A DNA stretch of 64,000 nt from Armillaria gallica (lineage: Eukaryota > Basidiomycota > Agaricomycetes > Agaricales > Physalacriaceae): NCBI GenBank assembly GCA_037576215.1, contig JBANDB010000012.1:2604001-2668000 (forward strand). The letters run 5' to 3'. Below are positions 60,421 through 64,000 of this stretch, in pieces (within the stretch, counting starts at the first letter, position 1; each line of letters begins with the position of its first letter). Under the pieces are notes generated by a model. It ran no database searches and was not told the DNA's origin. It worked only from the letters and a program-made list of their open reading frames with translations. Both the position numbers and the translations under genes were made by a program.

Positions 60421-61167
60421 ATGTTATTATTGCAAAAAATCGGTGCTGTTTGGTGGTAAGTCAATGTTGAGGGGGGAAAATGAAGGCAAGAGACTAAAGA
60501 CGGGTAGGCGCCTTGTCCAATGGGTACAGGTCGGGCTTCGAATGCTCCGTGACCCCGACGGTGCGTGTTCTCACCCTGTTTCCGAGGCTTTCTATACTGA
60601 CAGAGTTGTTGAATCAGGTACAGCGACTCTACGAGGAACGGACACACCTCCCCAAGTATACTATGCGCAGGATAACAATGAATGGCGGGAAATCGAAGGT
60701 GCGTTGATTGAATGAGACAGTCGATATTGGTGTATTGACCTTCGACATCTTCACCCAGATACGACCGAGTATGATATTACTGAACGACACGATCCCCAGG
60801 GTGCGTCGATTGTACAAGTATGTCGATATCTGTGCATTGACCTTCAGCATGTCAGTCTATATACAGACAGACAGGCCGCATGTCCTCATTGTCTCGATAG
60901 TAGCTGGAAACCTGAAAAGGATCGTGATGAAATCATTACGGAGTCAGGGAACTCAAACACGGAAGAAAGTGAGTCATTTGTCCTCCCTTTTTTCTTTGCG
61001 CTGAATGTCATCAACTTGAGCCAGGTCTGATGGCGGAATGGAACGCAAGGACACCTCGTCAGGTATACCGTCACCAGCATGGAATAGCCAGATACTGGGA
61101 ACCCGGGACTGAGCTTGACGTCCTTTCTCCGGAATTCAAGAAATCATTCGGAAATAAAAAGAATTGA
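60421..61167 (+). CDS. Hypothetical protein, 170 residues (5 exons)
   Basis: Exons 60421-60455, 60508-60698, 60759-60800, 60867-60968 and 61025-61167 join in phase through introns of 52, 60, 66 and 56 nt, all GT-AG, with TTGAC or TGAC branch-like sites. The product starts MLLLQKIGAVWWRLVQWVQV, has an acidic middle (QDNNEWREIEDTTEYDITER), a CPHC motif (ACPHCLDSSWKPEKDRDE) and a charged C-terminus (ARYWEPGTELDVLSPEF). I do not know the family. The N-terminal 20 residues are hydrophobic and could be a membrane anchor or signal. The chain of five in-phase exons is the main support. A further intron (60560-60602) is possible but would change the frame. Introns 2 and 3 resemble each other. Confidence 0.55.
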
Positions 61168-64000
61168 ATTAGCACGAAAGAGGGCAGTGGTAGGAGGACT
61201 TACAATCGCATTTCTGATGTAAAATTTCAAATGAAAGACATTTTTTGATGACCTTGTACTCCTGTCACGAAAGTCTGCGAACATTGTCATTGCGCACTAA
61301 CCACTCACCGTATCGCGCATTCAATCGCTGCTTTGATATATATAGTAAGGCGGGCCGACGCATTACGGATACAAACAATACCGAGTGCCGGTCATATGAT
61401 TCATAATTTTGGCAACTCGGTTGGTACAAACTCCGACGGAAATACCGAATGACCTAGAGTGTTCTAGAACGACTAGTCCGGCAAGTAAGCCGAGTGAAAG
61501 TCAGCCGGCTATATCCGTGTAAACACAACCAATCTGTTTTTTGTTCTGATTCAGACATCTCACAGTGAGAAAACGGAATATTACTAACAGCAGTTAATTG
61601 AGTAGCGGATGGACAATGTCATACATAATGCAAGAAAACTGGGCATGCTGAATGAGAGCTGAGAGTGAGTTGCATTTGAAGCCTCGAGCGGGTGGTGACA
61701 CGTCAGTGGTAGATGAGGATGGTCGGTTGGCAGGCAAGATGCCTAGGGGAGAATACAACGCATGTGGAAGGTACATACCATCGGTCTATACTCACTGTAC
61801 ATAGATCCAGGTCGCTGTTCGTATCCTGAATTATGCCTGGGTATGCATGTACTGTCATCGTTGACTCGCTGACCGCATTGTGCATACAACAGATAGCATG
61901 TTTAAGAATATCATATTGCGAGCTGGGATGCCATTCTTAAGTCTGGATAATACGATGTACGGTCCCGGGACTTACCATGTTACAACAAGGCAATACCAGG
62001 TATGTAAAGTAATGTTCAGCCATTCTGATTGATACACCACACATAGGCTCACAGCAAATACAGGATATTCAGTCGCATTAAGGTTTAGAATCGAGAGCCG
62101 GAGAAAACGGAAGGACAAGAGCCTGATAGGATGACTGCGTGGCAACAAGTAACAGATGATGCCGATATCCGGCAACCCCAGGGCGGATATAGGACTATGA
62201 TGAATTGACGTAATACAGGGTCTGATATTCTAATTATAGCAATGGTCTTCAGTCGCGGGTATTCTGCTATACTATAGACGGTGTCATTCCAGTTGCCGGT
62301 CGAGAGGCAGAGAGTTTGTGACAGTGACAGTCACAGTAAGGAACGGTCATGCTTATGTAAGATGTTGGCGTGAGTTCGAGCTCGAAGTATAAGAAGACTG
62401 AATGAATGCAGTTACACTGTTACAGCGTTTTCAGTCAGATTACAGGATAATGATCAATTGGATCTACATCTTGATTAGTAAATAAAGCTACTAAGCTACT
62501 CCTTGCGCCAGCATTGTTTCTTTGAATATTTTGTCGCGTGGCTCCTTATACCCGAGTGGTTTGTAAATATCAACATCTGTCATCTGATCTATTTAATTGA
62601 GACGTAGTTATTATGAATGTAAGCAAAGTATATTTTGGAGCTCGCAGTAGTAAATGGCAAACAAGTGATGTACTGAAAGAGGCGCGCCAGAAAGCAAGAA
62701 GCGCAAGATATCAGAACGTCCTAAATCGATGGGGCATATCCACACGATATACTCTAATGCGACAATATAAACTTTCTCAACCTTCTAGAATGAAACCCAT
62801 CATCGCTAACTTGAGGTGAACACTTTGAAATGACAGACAGGATATATTTGGGGAGCCCACAGTGTACTCTGAATGGAGAGATCTTCTGCATCAACAACAA
62901 CATTATATACAAGTTTCCATCCTTCTATAGACAAATTTGGATAAGATGGTCTACAAAAACAACAAAAAAAACAAACTTTACAAGCAATACGTGCTGATGG
63001 GAGCTTGCACACATTCATGGCATCCAATGGATCGTAGAGCTTCCTTCTTTCCCTCCTCAGAATAAATAAAACGTAGTCAGTATAAGCGCCGCTAGGAACT
63101 GGGTCGGGAAAGCTACTGACGGCTCTGAATTTGTCTTTACGTGTATGTGTTCATGTACAGCGTCAAGACGTCCTATGGATTAGAACAGCTTTTTTAAAAT
63201 TATCTGTGGAGAGATGTGGTGATGCCATTGGTAGGTCAGAAGTATGGTCGGAGGAAAAGAATTCTAGGAAAATTTTTTATCAGTGTCATGGAAGCTATCC
63301 TCAGCTCGCCGATTCAGTGTACATCCTCTTCAGATGATCCACCATAGGATCACACCGACGGTCTACATATCGCCGGTGACATGACCCTTATCCATGAATT
63401 TCCGCCGACACGTGATCCTAGATGTTCGTCAGATCTTAAAGGATATAGAAATGGAGAAGGAAGCTGTCGATTCAAATGAGCACATAGACACGGAGATACC
63501 TCTTTCGAGCCTTCGAGAACGTTGCAAACCTGAAAAAACGAATCAGCGCACGCAACAATGATTGAATGTACCCGTCATCCTTGGTGCAGAGCTGATATTA
63601 TAAAAATTCTTGAGCAAGCGCTCTTGTCAACAGCACACAATGTGATCATTTGAATGCTCGCAGAGATCATCTCAAAATTGAAGAGATTTGATGAGGTAAT
63701 CGAAGAAGCCAAATCCTGACAATAAGAGTATCAGATATAATCAACTGTTGACGAAGACTCTTCCTCCCGCCTCCTGAAATAGAATTAGCTCCGCCCTGCT
63801 CAAATGATTCAGAGTAGAACTTGTGAAGAACGAGTCACAATAACTCACCGTATATCTTCTGGTGAAAGAAAGAACCATCCATTGAAGATTAGTGAAAAGG
63901 AACGGCTCTCTTTATAGTCAGAAATATGTGTAGTATGTTGGGTGTAGTTCAGGAAAAGACCTGCCAATGATGATCTCATGATAATGACGATGGTGATGAC
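61168..64000. other. No confident gene; one short coding-like frame
   Basis: Low-GC sequence with short frames. The only coding-like piece is a 55-codon ATG frame at 63394-63561 (+), with VRQILKDIEMEKEAVDSNEH, not recognised. No RNA gene, tandem repeat or transposon terminus is visible. Confidence 0.35.

Overview
The window looks like a gene-poor, transposon-rich stretch of a mushroom-forming basidiomycete genome (Agaricomycetes). The signs are GT-AG introns of about 43-60 nt, a Plavaka-type transposase, a GMC-oxidoreductase relic and a DUF6698-like gene. No species can be named from the sequence. Many coding stretches are broken, so several entries are pseudogenes or fragments. Gene models were built by hand from exon phase and splice sites.

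The dominant feature is an unnamed family of about 230-265 residue, Cys/His-rich, probably zinc-binding proteins. Eight loci are present (A-H): 992-1890 (-), 6202-7042 (-), 7552-8374 (+), 19027-19853 (-, broken), 26043-26841 (+), 30388-31217 (+), 37610-38428 (-) and 38923-39741 (+). All share one three-exon design: exon 1 of about 102-117 nt, exon 2 of 105 nt, and a long exon 3 encoding a Ser/Thr/Pro/Asn-rich tail. Seven loci have an intact reading frame. A TTAAA(A)-containing element lies 70-95 bp upstream of the ATGs.

Region by region: 1-8.4 kb holds copies A-C and a block duplicated in inverted orientation at 30.3-33.9 kb. 9.9-13.6 kb is repeat-rich with non-LTR retroelement remnants. 14.2-15.0 kb (-) is a decayed copy of eIF2B alpha. 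17.0-17.9 kb is a possible kinase-like relic. 19.0-19.9 kb is broken copy D. 22.9-24.7 kb is a diverged duplicate of 42.2-43.9 kb. 26-34 kb holds copies E and F. 33.8-41.8 kb is dominated by a large palindrome with arms of about 2.78 kb (35861-38641 and 38710-41491) that differ by one visible indel. Each arm carries one Cys/His-rich gene and one previously hidden five-exon gene ('P2').

44.4-52.8 kb is a transposon block: a defective Plavaka transposase, a convergent companion gene, a tRNA-like sequence, a hAT-like element with an imperfect 8-bp target duplication, and a fold-back element. 53.5-57.1 kb contains coding relics, including a GMC-oxidoreductase pseudogene. 57.5-59.5 kb is a DUF6698-like gene with one in-frame TGA. 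60.4-61.2 kb is a five-exon gene of unknown function. The last 3 kb show no confident gene.

The genes do not form an obvious pathway. The coherent theme is local amplification of the Cys/His-rich family, sometimes with P2 downstream, by inverted and segmental duplication among transposons.
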